Source: Thiotrichaceae bacterium (GTDB taxonomy: Bacteria > Pseudomonadota > Gammaproteobacteria > Thiotrichales > Thiotrichaceae). From it: a DNA stretch of 43,231 bases. The DNA is taken from the NCBI GenBank assembly GCA_026991755.1, contig JALXAX010000158.1, positions 1 to 43,231 of the forward strand, written 5' to 3'. Below the pieces are notes generated by a model. The model ran no database searches. It saw nothing but the letters and a program-made list of their open reading frames with translations, and had not been told where the DNA came from. This document shows, one piece after another, positions 35,789 through 43,231 of this stretch (the first letter of the stretch is position 1; each line of letters opens with the position of its first letter). Position numbers and translations under genes: made by a program.

Positions 35789-36125
35789 AGAACAAGCCTT
35801 AGGTACGTGCATGGAATAAGTTGAACAATTATGGCGCTGAATTTTAATTCATGGTTCTTTTGGCTGAGGCTAGAACCTGCTAAAGCTTCTAAGTTTCGCT
35901 AAAGCTCAGCTAAGTCACAGTAACTCCGACCAGAATTAATAGAGCTTCCCTAAAGACTCTAACTCACATTATTGATAATAAATATCACACACGTTAAGCA
36001 TATATCTGGAAAAGATCTTGTATGATCTGAGGCAATTCATTTTGCCATTAGTAACTCCAATAACTTAGGTTTGATGGATACAGAGCAAATAGACACTATC
36101 TAAATAATAATAAAGATAATCAATA
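35789..36125. other. Intergenic region with a TCTATTAATTC-family repeat
   Basis: 337 bases between the ankyrin and the GEVED genes. The stretch 35841-35949 is a repeat described separately. No other feature is convincing; the last 60 bases are AT-rich and probably hold the promoter of the next gene. Confidence 0.5.
35841..35949. repeat. TCTATTAATTC-family element (about 109 bp)
   Basis: The left part TTAATTCATGGTTCTTTTGG and CTGAGGCTAGAA resembles 26617-26646 and the right part AGAATTAATAGAGCTTCC resembles 26644-26661. About 55 bases (CCTGCTAAAGCTTC and following) are present here but missing there, so the tolQ copy looks like an internal deletion. Confidence 0.6.
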
Positions 36126-39100
36126 ATGAAGAAAAAACAAACTCTAGAGCTTAACAAGCTTGCGCGTATATTAACGCCTCTTCTACTTTCTCTTTCATCA
36201 ATTTCATCACATGCTATAAGTATAGATCTGGGTGTTGATGCTAATACTAGTAGAGGAAGTTCAACAAGTGGATTATTACTTGGTTCTACCAACTGCTCGA
36301 CTCATGCAGAGTATCGTTTTAAAACCAATACCACGGTCAATGATAGCAAGCTTGATATTTTGGTAACTGTTCTAGACCAAAGCAACCTTCATGCAACTGA
36401 TTGTATTAACTATCGTAACGACAGTATTTACGTCTTATTTGATGCATCTAGTCGACAAAAAATATACACCGACTTAGAGATTAAATTAGTTGAGTCTGAC
36501 ACCAATACACCTGTAGTCGTCAATAGCCTGACAGCTATTTTTGCTGACTTAGATGCAAACTCATCCAACCCAAATGCTAATCAAACAGATGATGTGTACC
36601 TATCGGATGGTGCACGAGTCAGCTTGGATAGACAAACACATGTGCGATATGAGCCTGACACCTCACTCTCTACTGATGCAGGTGTTAACTATGAAAGCGG
36701 AGTATTAAGAGGTCGTGCTGATGCTAATTGCTCTAGCAATGATGGGAAATGTGTGGGAACCGCTACCTGGTTAAACACTTCGACTATTAATCTACGTTTA
36801 CAAAATAACTTCTCTACCAATAAACATATGGAGATCTCATTTAACCTTGATGATGCCGCTGATGTAGATTTTGGTACAGACAAAGGGGATGCTCCAAACT
36901 CTTATCTTGGAGCTACTCATATCATTTCACCCTTGATCTCATTAGGCGATGGCTTAATTCCAGATCATGATGAAACTGACCAATATTCATCGAATGCAAC
37001 AGGTGATGATACTGACCCTACTATAGTTGATTTTAGTAGTGATGATGACAGTGGCCCCGAGTGTAGTGCTGAAGGGAACAGCTCAGAAAGCAATGATCAT
37101 GGTAGTAGCGATCATGGCGATAGTAACCATGGCAGTGATCATAGTAGCAATAAGAACAACGACCACGGTAGTAGCGATCATGGCGATAGTGACCATGCCA
37201 GTGATCATAGTAGCAACGACAATAAGGGGCAATCTACAAACAATTGTAATGCTAAAAACATTGATAATGGGGATGATAGCAATCAAGAAAGTGATGACCA
37301 CAGCAGTGACCATTCAGATGATCACAGTAGTAAACGCTCTGATGACCACTCTAATGACCATAGTAGCGACCACTCCAGCGACCATGGTAGTGATGATCCT
37401 CAAGGAGAGGAAAATCCAGGTAGTGGAAGTAACAATGAAAGTAAAGTAACTTCAGAAATTAACTATGATGACGAAGAATCTGTCCTTTTGATAAATGAGG
37501 TCGATAATCGTGAGGATTACAGCCTTGACGTCAAAGTCAATAATGAGACTGACAAAACGGCCACATTAACAGGATGGATAGATTTTGATAGAAATGGATC
37601 ATTTGATTCTGATGAAGCGGCTTCATTAGATGTAGCAGCTGGAACCATCGCTTCAACAACCCGACTAAACTGGACCGATATCCCAACAGATGTCAAAAAT
37701 GGAAAAAGCTATTTACGCTTACGTTTTACTACGGACTCCAATATTGATAAATACTCACCTGGAACCTTCATAGCCCAAGACGGTGAAGTGGAAGACTACA
37801 CCGTAACCATTAACGTGCCTTCGGCTTGTAGTGCGCTAGATCAGAACGATAATATCAATGTCTCATTAACGCCCATTTCAACATTAAAAAGTAACAATCT
37901 TTTCCTACTAGCTACTAACAATGTTTCTGACAAAACAGGAAAAATTACTGCATATCGTATAGGTAGAGACAGCTTCCCATCAAGCACAGAAAGCTGGGAA
38001 GCCTCTGATGCAATGGAACAACAAAATGAGAGAGGTAGTCGTATTTACTCAACCTCTAACTCAGAGAGTAAAATCCTATTCAAAAATTTACAAGATGCCG
38101 CCTTTAACAATGCTGGAGGCATCCCTGATAATGACATGATCATTGCTAGCATGAAAACCGCAACAATGGGCTCTATCTCACCCAATAGTAACTTAGCAAT
38201 ACTAGGAAATAAGGTTAATCCCTCTCGTTACCTTAATGATCCGCATTATAAAACATTCTATCATTCAACTATTTCACAACGCTCATCTACGCAAGGGGCG
38301 ACGATACCGTCTCTGGTACTGAGTACTAGTGATGATGGATTCCTATATGCCTTTAGGCAAGAGGATGGCAACCTAAGTTGGGGTTGGACACCTCGCTCAT
38401 TAGTCCAGGAGATGAACAAGCCCGCTACGTTTAAGGGTCAACACTTTATGCAAGGAACGGTTGACATAAAAGATGTTAAAACAGATACCACCTATGCAAC
38501 TTACGTGATAGGTAGCTATAAAGATGGTCTTGGGCAGTATGTATTAAAACTCAATAATGACAGCAGCTTGAACTCTGTTATCTGGGATATTGATTACTCC
38601 AGCGAAAACACCTCTAGCTCCCCTAATCATGGTAAACGTACTTATTTTAATGATGCATTAGGTAAAACCTACATGGCTTATATTGTTACCAATGCTGATG
38701 ATGTTTCTACACTACATATCAGGAGTGTCGCTGATACTTCCGTTAATCACTCCATTACACTGGCATTTAACGCAACTTCATCACCCTATATAACAGCAAC
38801 AGACAAGACCCTTTATCTGGGTGATAGTAACGGCAATATTTATTCAGCCCCTCTACTCGTCACATCTGGCGCTGACAAGGGTTATTTGAATAACACCCAA
38901 ACGCTAACTAGCTCACTGGCTCCTGTTACTAGTAAAGTAGGCTCTATGCATAGCTCTGAAAGTTCAGCTGTTACTTTTATCGGGAAATCAGGGAGTTATT
39001 TACGAGCGCAGTCTGAGGACAGACTCACTCTCTTTAAACAATCAGTAAACTCTAGCTGGACAAGACAATGGAGTACAACTATTGGTGAAAGTGGTAGATG

Positions 39101-39524
39101 GGGGATTGACCCAACTACATCATCTTCTGTCTTAACAGCAGATACGGATATAGCAGCATTACCACGCAATGCTGTTATCACTGATGAAGCTTATATCGTT
39201 GCAAATAGCCTTGTACTTCCAGTTTCTATATCTGCTTCTTCAGGTAGCTGTAGTAGTGCCTACTACTATTTATATAACTTAAGCAATGGCCACTTCCCAA
39301 TTAAGAGGTTCTATCATACGAGTGATGATAGTGCCATTACTGGGCGAATTAGTTTAGGCAATGGCTCAGCTAAACAAATGTTACTTGCACAACAACCTGC
39401 AAGCAAAAAACTCATTGGATTGGGTTTATCGGATCAAAAAACAGATGGTTCAACAGGTCTCAATACTTCTTTTTATATTGAAGATATTGTTCAAACGGGT
39501 ATCAGAAGTTGGAAAGAGTTGTAA
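36126..39524 (+). CDS. Large exported GEVED-domain protein with Asp/His/Ser repeats and PilY1-like C-terminal part
   Basis: 1132 residues. The signal peptide is about 1-31 (LLLSLSSISSHA). Order: a secreted beta-type domain (about 32-250, Cys-containing); a low-complexity Asp/His/Ser/Asn region (about 315-435, units like SSDHGDSDHASDHSSN) with a 66-bp DNA tandem duplication; a GEVED domain (about 445-562) with an EF-hand-like loop DFDRNGSFDSDE (486-497) and GEVEDY (553-558); and a C-terminal part (about 570-1132) in which STSDDGFLYAFRQEDGNLSW, PRSLVQEM and the GDSNGNIYSAPLL segment recall the beta-propeller of the pilus-tip protein PilY1. Surface adhesion or pilus association is inferred; no minor pilin genes are adjacent. 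The His/Asp region may bind divalent metals. Confidence 0.7.
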   Translation: MKKKQTLELNKLARILTPLLLSLSSISSHAISIDLGVDANTSRGSSTSGLLLGSTNCSTHAEYRFKTNTTVNDSKLDILVTVLDQSNLHATDCINYRNDSIYVLFDASSRQKIYTDLEIKLVESDTNTPVVVNSLTAIFADLDANSSNPNANQTDDVYLSDGARVSLDRQTHVRYEPDTSLSTDAGVNYESGVLRGRADANCSSNDGKCVGTATWLNTSTINLRLQNNFSTNKHMEISFNLDDAADVDFGTDKGDAPNSYLGATHIISPLISLGDGLIPDHDETDQYSSNATGDDTDPTIVDFSSDDDSGPECSAEGNSSESNDHGSSDHGDSNHGSDHSSNKNNDHGSSDHGDSDHASDHSSNDNKGQSTNNCNAKNIDNGDDSNQESDDHSSDHSDDHSSKRSDDHSNDHSSDHSSDHGSDDPQGEENPGSGSNNESKVTSEINYDDEESVLLINEVDNREDYSLDVKVNNETDKTATLTGWIDFDRNGSFDSDEAASLDVAAGTIASTTRLNWTDIPTDVKNGKSYLRLRFTTDSNIDKYSPGTFIAQDGEVEDYTVTINVPSACSALDQNDNINVSLTPISTLKSNNLFLLATNNVSDKTGKITAYRIGRDSFPSSTESWEASDAMEQQNERGSRIYSTSNSESKILFKNLQDAAFNNAGGIPDNDMIIASMKTATMGSISPNSNLAILGNKVNPSRYLNDPHYKTFYHSTISQRSSTQGATIPSLVLSTSDDGFLYAFRQEDGNLSWGWTPRSLVQEMNKPATFKGQHFMQGTVDIKDVKTDTTYATYVIGSYKDGLGQYVLKLNNDSSLNSVIWDIDYSSENTSSSPNHGKRTYFNDALGKTYMAYIVTNADDVSTLHIRSVADTSVNHSITLAFNATSSPYITATDKTLYLGDSNGNIYSAPLLVTSGADKGYLNNTQTLTSSLAPVTSKVGSMHSSESSAVTFIGKSGSYLRAQSEDRLTLFKQSVNSSWTRQWSTTIGESGRWGIDPTTSSSVLTADTDIAALPRNAVITDEAYIVANSLVLPVSISASSGSCSSAYYYLYNLSNGHFPIKRFYHTSDDSAITGRISLGNGSAKQMLLAQQPASKKLIGLGLSDQKTDGSTGLNTSFYIEDIVQTGIRSWKEL
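37092..37223 (+). repeat. Tandem duplication of 66 bp coding for Asp/His/Ser-rich units
   Basis: Unit one (from 37092) and unit two (from 37158) differ at only a few positions; each encodes 22 residues beginning NDHGSSDHGDS. Shorter related units continue to about 37395. In-frame length makes expansion and contraction possible without frameshift. Confidence 0.75.
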
Positions 39525-39645
39525 GCTATCTCTACTGCAAGTAATCGTAACGATTCGAGAGTATAACAATAGCCCTCCTGTTATCAGTGGATGGAGGGTC
39601 GAACAACCGCTGAAAAAGTTATACTAGCTAATTACACTCACTCTA

Positions 39646-39675
39646 AAAGCACGCTACAATAGCGTGCTTTATTAT
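39646..39675. terminator. Intrinsic terminator after the GEVED/PilY1-like gene
   Basis: AAAGCACGCTA and TAGCGTGCTTT form an 11-bp stem with a CAA loop, followed by ATTATTT. It lies 120 bases after the stop codon and about 40 before ilvD. Confidence 0.75.
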
Positions 39676-39712
39676 TTCTAACTCCCAATCTGTATTTCGT
39701 AGGAAGACTATC

Positions 39713-41572
39713 ATGCCTGAATACCGCTCTAGAACAACAACACATGGTCGCAATATGGCTGGCGCACGCGCCTTATGGCGTGCTACGGGCATGAAAGATG
39801 GGGATTTTGACAAACCAATTATTGCTATCGCCAACTCCTTTACACAGTTTGTCCCTGGCCATGTACACCTTAAAGATTTAGGTCAAATGGTAGCACGCGA
39901 AATCGAAAAATCAGGTGCTATCGCCAAAGAATTCAACACCATTGCGGTGGATGATGGTATAGCCATGGGACATGACGGCATGCTCTATAGCCTACCCTCC
40001 AGAGAGATCATCTCAGACTCTGTTGAATACATGGTCAATGCACACTGTGCTGATGCACTTATCTGTATCTCTAACTGCGACAAAATCACACCAGGTATGT
40101 TAAATGCTGCAATGCGTTTAAATATTCCTACCATCTTCATTTCTGGCGGGCCAATGGAATCGGGGAAAAGCGTAATTCAAGGTGTTGAGGTAAAACTTGA
40201 TCTTGTGGATGCGATGGTTTCAGCCGCAGATGACAATGAAACAGATGAAGATGTATTAGAGATGGAGCGATCAGCTTGTCCGACTTGCGGTTCCTGCTCA
40301 GGCATGTTCACAGCCAACTCAATGAATTGTCTAACTGAAGCATTGGGCTTAGCTCTGCCTGGTAATGGCTCGTTACTCGCTACTCACGCAGACCGCAAAG
40401 AACTTTTTCTGGAAGCGGCACGCCATATTGTCACACTCACCAAACGCTATTATGAAGAGGATGATGAAACGGCACTACCTCGTTCTATCGCAAATTTTAA
40501 GGCCTTCCAAAATGCAATGACGTTAGATATCTGCATGGGTGGGTCGACCAATACCGTATTACACCTACTAGCAGCAGCTGAAGAAGGAAATATTGGTTTT
40601 AATTTGGATCATATTAATGAATTATCATTAATTACACCCAACCTTAGTAAAGTAGCGCCCGCAACTCAGCTATACCACATGGAAGATGTGCATAGAGCAG
40701 GTGGCGTGATGGCCTTATTGGGTGAGCTGGATAAAGCTGAACTTATCAACCGTGACTGTTATACCGTACACACAAAAACAATGGGAGATGCACTTGAGCA
40801 ATGGGATATTAATCGTAATCCTTCCGAAGAAGTACAAACCTTTTTCTCAGCAGGCCCTGGTAATGTAAGAACAGTAGAAGCTTTTAGTCAAGAAAAACGC
40901 TGGCCAAGCCTAGATCTGGATCGTGAAAGTGGCTGTATTAGAGATTATGAGCACGCCTACTCCAAAGACGGTGGACTAGCCGTACTATACGGAAATATCG
41001 CACTCGACGGTTGTATTGTAAAAACAGCTGGCGTGGATGAAAGCATTCTTGTTTTCAGTGGTAAAGCAAGAATTTTTGAATCACAAGATAGCGCAGTTGC
41101 TGCTATTTTAGGCGATAACATACAAGAAGGTGATGTTGTTATTATTCGCTACGAAGGCCCCCGTGGTGGTCCTGGTATGCAGGAAATGCTCTACCCTACC
41201 AGTTACTTAAAATCCAAAGGGTTAGGAAAAGCTTGTGCACTGATCACCGATGGTCGATTCTCTGGTGGCACTTCTGGCTTATCGATAGGCCACGCATCAC
41301 CTGAAGCCGCTGAAGGTGGCAATATTGCGTTGGTCAATGAAGGCGACACCATTGATATCAATATCCCCAAGCGCACCATTAACGTTCGTATTGATACTAC
41401 AGAAATGGATAGCCGACGTGAAGAGATGAATGCAAAAGGTGAAAATGGCTGGAAGCCTGTCGAAATACGCAAACGCAATGTAACACCCGCACTTAGAGCC
41501 TATGCTGCGATGTCTACCTCAGCATCACGCGGTGCGGTACGGGATGTTTCGCAATTAGAAAAATCTAAATAG
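39713..41572 (+). CDS. ilvD: Dihydroxy-acid dehydratase
   Basis: A 619-residue iron-sulfur enzyme of branched-chain amino acid synthesis, turning 2,3-dihydroxy-isovalerate or -methylvalerate into the 2-oxo acid. Cluster and active-site residues are in place: Cys122 and Lys124 in [10 protein letters not shown], Cys195 in [14 protein letters not shown], as in E. coli IlvD. The C-terminal end has [14 protein letters not shown]. The ribosome site AGGAAG is six bases before the ATG. It stands alone; ilvC, ilvA and other pathway genes are not in the window. Confidence 0.97.
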   Translation: MPEYRSRTTTHGRNMAGARALWRATGMKDGDFDKPIIAIANSFTQFVPGHVHLKDLGQMVAREIEKSGAIAKEFNTIAVDDGIAMGHDGMLYSLPSREIISDSVEYMVNAHCADALICISNCDKITPGMLNAAMRLNIPTIFISGGPMESGKSVIQGVEVKLDLVDAMVSAADDNETDEDVLEMERSACPTCGSCSGMFTANSMNCLTEALGLALPGNGSLLATHADRKELFLEAARHIVTLTKRYYEEDDETALPRSIANFKAFQNAMTLDICMGGSTNTVLHLLAAAEEGNIGFNLDHINELSLITPNLSKVAPATQLYHMEDVHRAGGVMALLGELDKAELINRDCYTVHTKTMGDALEQWDINRNPSEEVQTFFSAGPGNVRTVEAFSQEKRWPSLDLDRESGCIRDYEHAYSKDGGLAVLYGNIALDGCIVKTAGVDESILVFSGKARIFESQDSAVAAILGDNIQEGDVVIIRYEGPRGGPGMQEMLYPTSYLKSKGLGKACALITDGRFSGGTSGLSIGHASPEAAEGGNIALVNEGDTIDINIPKRTINVRIDTTEMDSRREEMNAKGENGWKPVEIRKRNVTPALRAYAAMSTSASRGAVRDVSQLEKSK

Positions 41573-41647
41573 TTACTTGCTATCAGAACCTAGAAGCTAT
41601 TTAGCTCAGGCCAGTCAGCGAGTAGCTAAATGGATAGATAAGTGACA

Positions 41648-41962
41648 AGTACATCAACCAGCTCAAAATGTCGGTCTCAGTTATCCTGTCTGCCTTCATG
41701 GCTACGACTGCATGGATGCAGGAGGTAGGGCAATGCAGGAGCAACTTGCCGAGGCGCACTTTGCAGGGAATGGTTGTTCCCTTCACAAAAAGTGCAACAA
41801 CGGCATGGAGGCAGACAGGACAACCCTTTGGGCGCATTTGTGAGGCTCTGCCTCTGCGTTACAGTGCTTGGCAAGGACGCTGCCATTGCCTGCGCACTGT
41901 GCCTTGATGCAAAGCCTCACAAAAGCGCTGAGACCGACATTTTGGACTGGTTGATGTACTAG
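41648..41962. repeat. CTAGTACATC-family element with a long GC-rich centre (315 bp)
   Basis: Its ends AGTACATCAACCAGCTC and CTGGTTGATGTACTAG and the adjoining segments are the same as those of 16440-16570, in opposite orientation. The centre adds about 190 GC-rich bases with their own partial palindromes (CTGCATGGATGCAG, GGCAATGCAGG). Short open frames run through it on both strands, but none resembles a protein. Confidence 0.8.
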
Positions 41963-42094
41963 TTATTCCTTTTCTTTACAATCTGGACAGTAATATATTG
42001 GATCTGCTCGCAAGATATACTTTTTGATAAAGCCTCGGTGAAGACGCTTTATTTTATAACTACCACAAGAATGGCATCTATTCCGTGAACTCAT
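41963..42094 (-). CDS. 43-residue putative zinc-ribbon protein
   Basis: ATG at 42094, stop at 41963. The protein begins MSSRNRCHSCGSYKIKRLHR and ends YYCPDCKEKE: two CxxC pairs (Cys7/Cys10 and Cys36/Cys39) 25 residues apart, the layout of a zinc ribbon, with a basic middle (IKRLHRGFIKKYILR). A stretch AGGGGTAGGTC just upstream is a plausible ribosome site. The spacing of the Cys pairs and the fitting start support a real gene despite its size. I know no function; small zinc ribbons often bind nucleic acid or partner proteins. The gene ends one base from a CTAGTACATC repeat, which may have shortened it. It lies downstream of the carbonic anhydrase gene on the same strand. Confidence 0.6.
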   Translation of the reverse strand: MSSRNRCHSCGSYKIKRLHRGFIKKYILRADPIYYCPDCKEKE

Positions 42095-42097
42095 GAC

Positions 42098-42131
42098 CTA
42101 CCCCTAATTTGTTAATAAAACAATGGGGTAG
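42098..42131 (-). promoter_or_regulatory. Hairpin covering the ribosome site of the zinc-ribbon gene
   Basis: On the minus strand CTACCCC (42125-42131) is complementary to GGGGTAG (42098-42104), with further pairing between TTGTT and AACAA inside. The GGGGTAG arm is the ribosome binding region of the 43-residue gene, so folding would hide it. It could also serve as a weak end-of-transcript hairpin for the gene upstream. Confidence 0.5.
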
Positions 42132-42196
42132 ATCATATCAATAATAAAGAACCTGTTCAATAATTAAGCTTAATGACTTATAAACTAACCGAATGC

Positions 42197-42955
42197 TTAC
42201 TCAAGAACCTTCCGTGCGTGAAGAGGCTGAGTAGGACGATTATTAGGGTGCTTTAAAGCAGCTTGAAGTATTTGTATTTGCTGTTGCGAAACCGTCATTG
42301 GTGTTTGCATGACAATCCAACGAACCCCTTCACTACAAGGTGGCGTTGTTAAAGAACCATTAAAACGGTAATAGTTTGTGAAGCTAGTGTCAGCCTCAAT
42401 ACTCTTAAGGGCTTTTGCCGATAAACGCACTGCCTCACCTTTTTGGCTAGGCAGGTTCTCCCATAAGCGCGTAAGCGTTGCATCTTCTTTCCCAGGGATA
42501 AACATCATCGCCAACACGGCTAAATTACCTTTATCATCTTTATGCACAAATTGAGCTTCTAAAGGAAAGTGCTTACCATTAACGGTATTCTCACTAGGGG
42601 TATGAAAATTAAACTGTTGCAAATCATACTCAACACCGTCAAGTGTGATACTCCCACCACTACGCATATCAACCTGAATACTATGACCTGTATGCTTAAT
42701 CTGCTCAGCAACTAACATACTGTAATTAAGCTTGATAGGCTCTTGCTTAAAATCAATGGTCTCTTTAGGATCAATGTTAATGGGTGATTGATTCTGGCCT
42801 TTACTACACATCACGTTATTAGTGGACAATTCACCCCAGTGCTCTGGGCCAGATTTTCCTTCATACGTCCATTCAGTGGTAGATTGTTCTGCATAAGCAG
42901 AGGTAATAGCTGTCAGCGCTACAGCACTAATCCATGTGATGACTGTCTTTTTCAT
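42197..42955 (-). CDS. Alpha-carbonic anhydrase homologue with altered zinc ligands
   Basis: 252 residues with a Sec signal (1-22, ending SAYA), so periplasmic. It aligns along its length with bacterial alpha-carbonic anhydrases: GPEHWGEL, QSPINID, the proton-shuttle His91 in HTGHSIQV, SENTVNGKHFPLEAQ, the SLTTPPCSEGVRW segment with Thr203, and likely disulfide Cys50-Cys207. Normal enzymes bind zinc by three His in QFHFH and EAHFVH. Here the codons read Asn116 (AAT) in QFNFH, His118 (CAT) and Gln135 (CAA) in EAQFVH, so two of three ligands are carboxamides. It may be a low-activity enzyme, a different metal site, or a non-catalytic relative. It is a single gene with weak ribosome signal (TAGG). 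Confidence 0.88.
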   Translation of the reverse strand: MKKTVITWISAVALTAITSAYAEQSTTEWTYEGKSGPEHWGELSTNNVMCSKGQNQSPINIDPKETIDFKQEPIKLNYSMLVAEQIKHTGHSIQVDMRSGGSITLDGVEYDLQQFNFHTPSENTVNGKHFPLEAQFVHKDDKGNLAVLAMMFIPGKEDATLTRLWENLPSQKGEAVRLSAKALKSIEADTSFTNYYRFNGSLTTPPCSEGVRWIVMQTPMTVSQQQIQILQAALKHPNNRPTQPLHARKVLE

Positions 42956-43093
42956 AATAGTTGTAGACCTATTTTAGTAATGTTGATAATTGAGTAGATA
43001 GCAATCAGTAAGCCCTTGTTGACTGCTGATAAAGCATGGTAATAAGCTTTCTAACATTTTACAAATCGTAATCTATCACAAATAGTAGTAGTT

Positions 43094-43231
43094 TTTTAAG
43101 GAATCTCTGATCAAGTAAGCTAAATTTCCAGATATTGTTCATATGCAAAATTTTTAAAAAATCTTTTGAAATATCGAGTGTTTTTTGAGCAATTTGTCAT
43201 GTGTTTCATCCTTTTTTATCTAAAATCTGGG
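43094..43231. repeat. Start of a TTAAGG-family repeat running out of the window
   Basis: TTTAAGGAATCTCTGATCAAG begins at about 43094; the following bases are AT-rich, with no gene. The opposite end is beyond the window. Bases 42956-43093 before it hold the upstream region of the carbonic anhydrase gene, with no promoter I can defend. Confidence 0.5.

Noticed and set aside
37027-37449. 140-codon frame inside the Asp/His/Ser region
   Set aside because: It is the shifted frame of the tandem repeats in the GEVED protein, giving Val/Ile/Met/Ala repeats with no start signal.
41601-41962. Several 62-79-codon frames in the long CTAGTACATC element
   Set aside because: They overlap on both strands of a GC-rich palindromic repeat and end at the repeat borders; these are chance frames.

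Overview
The window looks like chromosomal DNA of a free-living gammaproteobacterium with moderately low GC. The evidence is the set and order of housekeeping genes: tolQ-tolR-tolA-tolB-pal-cpoB, yceD-rpmF-plsX-fabH, fxsA next to groES-groEL, serC-serA, ubiI, fis and ilvD. A sulfur-bacterium-like lineage such as Thiotrichales is my guess from gene style and repeat content; nothing here proves it. I see no rRNA, tRNA, CRISPR array, prophage or intact transposase gene.

Layout. 1-2000: end of a repeat element, a DUF1244 gene, a PpiC parvulin and a CvfB-like S1 protein. 2005-6060: the tail-specific protease Prc, then an exported ankyrin protein bracketed by pieces of a mobile repeat. 6060-11300: fis, then on the minus strand serC > serA > ubiI-like monooxygenase > signal peptidase I-like protein. 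11300-17540: a repeat-rich gap, a flippase-like membrane protein, a CYTH protein, the yceD-rpmF-plsX-fabH operon and an exported SH3 protein. 17540-20900: groEL, groES and fxsA with a combined sigma32/CIRCE control region. 21030-26530: the complete Tol-Pal operon without ybgC. 26790-36000: a PDZ protein, a three-domain LplT-PlsC-acyl-ACP synthetase fusion, a DUF2809 protein, a polysaccharide-lyase-14-like protein, a secreted trypsin-like protease, a PTGES2-like thioredoxin-fold protein and a second exported ankyrin protein. 36126-39524: a large secreted GEVED/PilY1-like protein. 39713-42955: ilvD, a tiny zinc-ribbon gene and an alpha-carbonic anhydrase homologue.

Much of the window serves the cell envelope: Tol-Pal, Prc, phospholipid repair, fatty-acid initiation, signal peptidase and many exported proteins. 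Between the genes lie at least five families of short inverted-repeat elements (MITE-like), some of which supply stop codons or the last codons of neighbouring genes. Both window ends lie in one of these families.

The observations most worth checking are: the carbonic anhydrase, in which two of the three zinc-ligand histidines are Asn and Gln while the rest of the active site is kept; a 43-residue CxxC/CxxC gene whose ribosome binding site is buried in a hairpin; the sigma32 plus CIRCE control of groESL; and the repeat families themselves.
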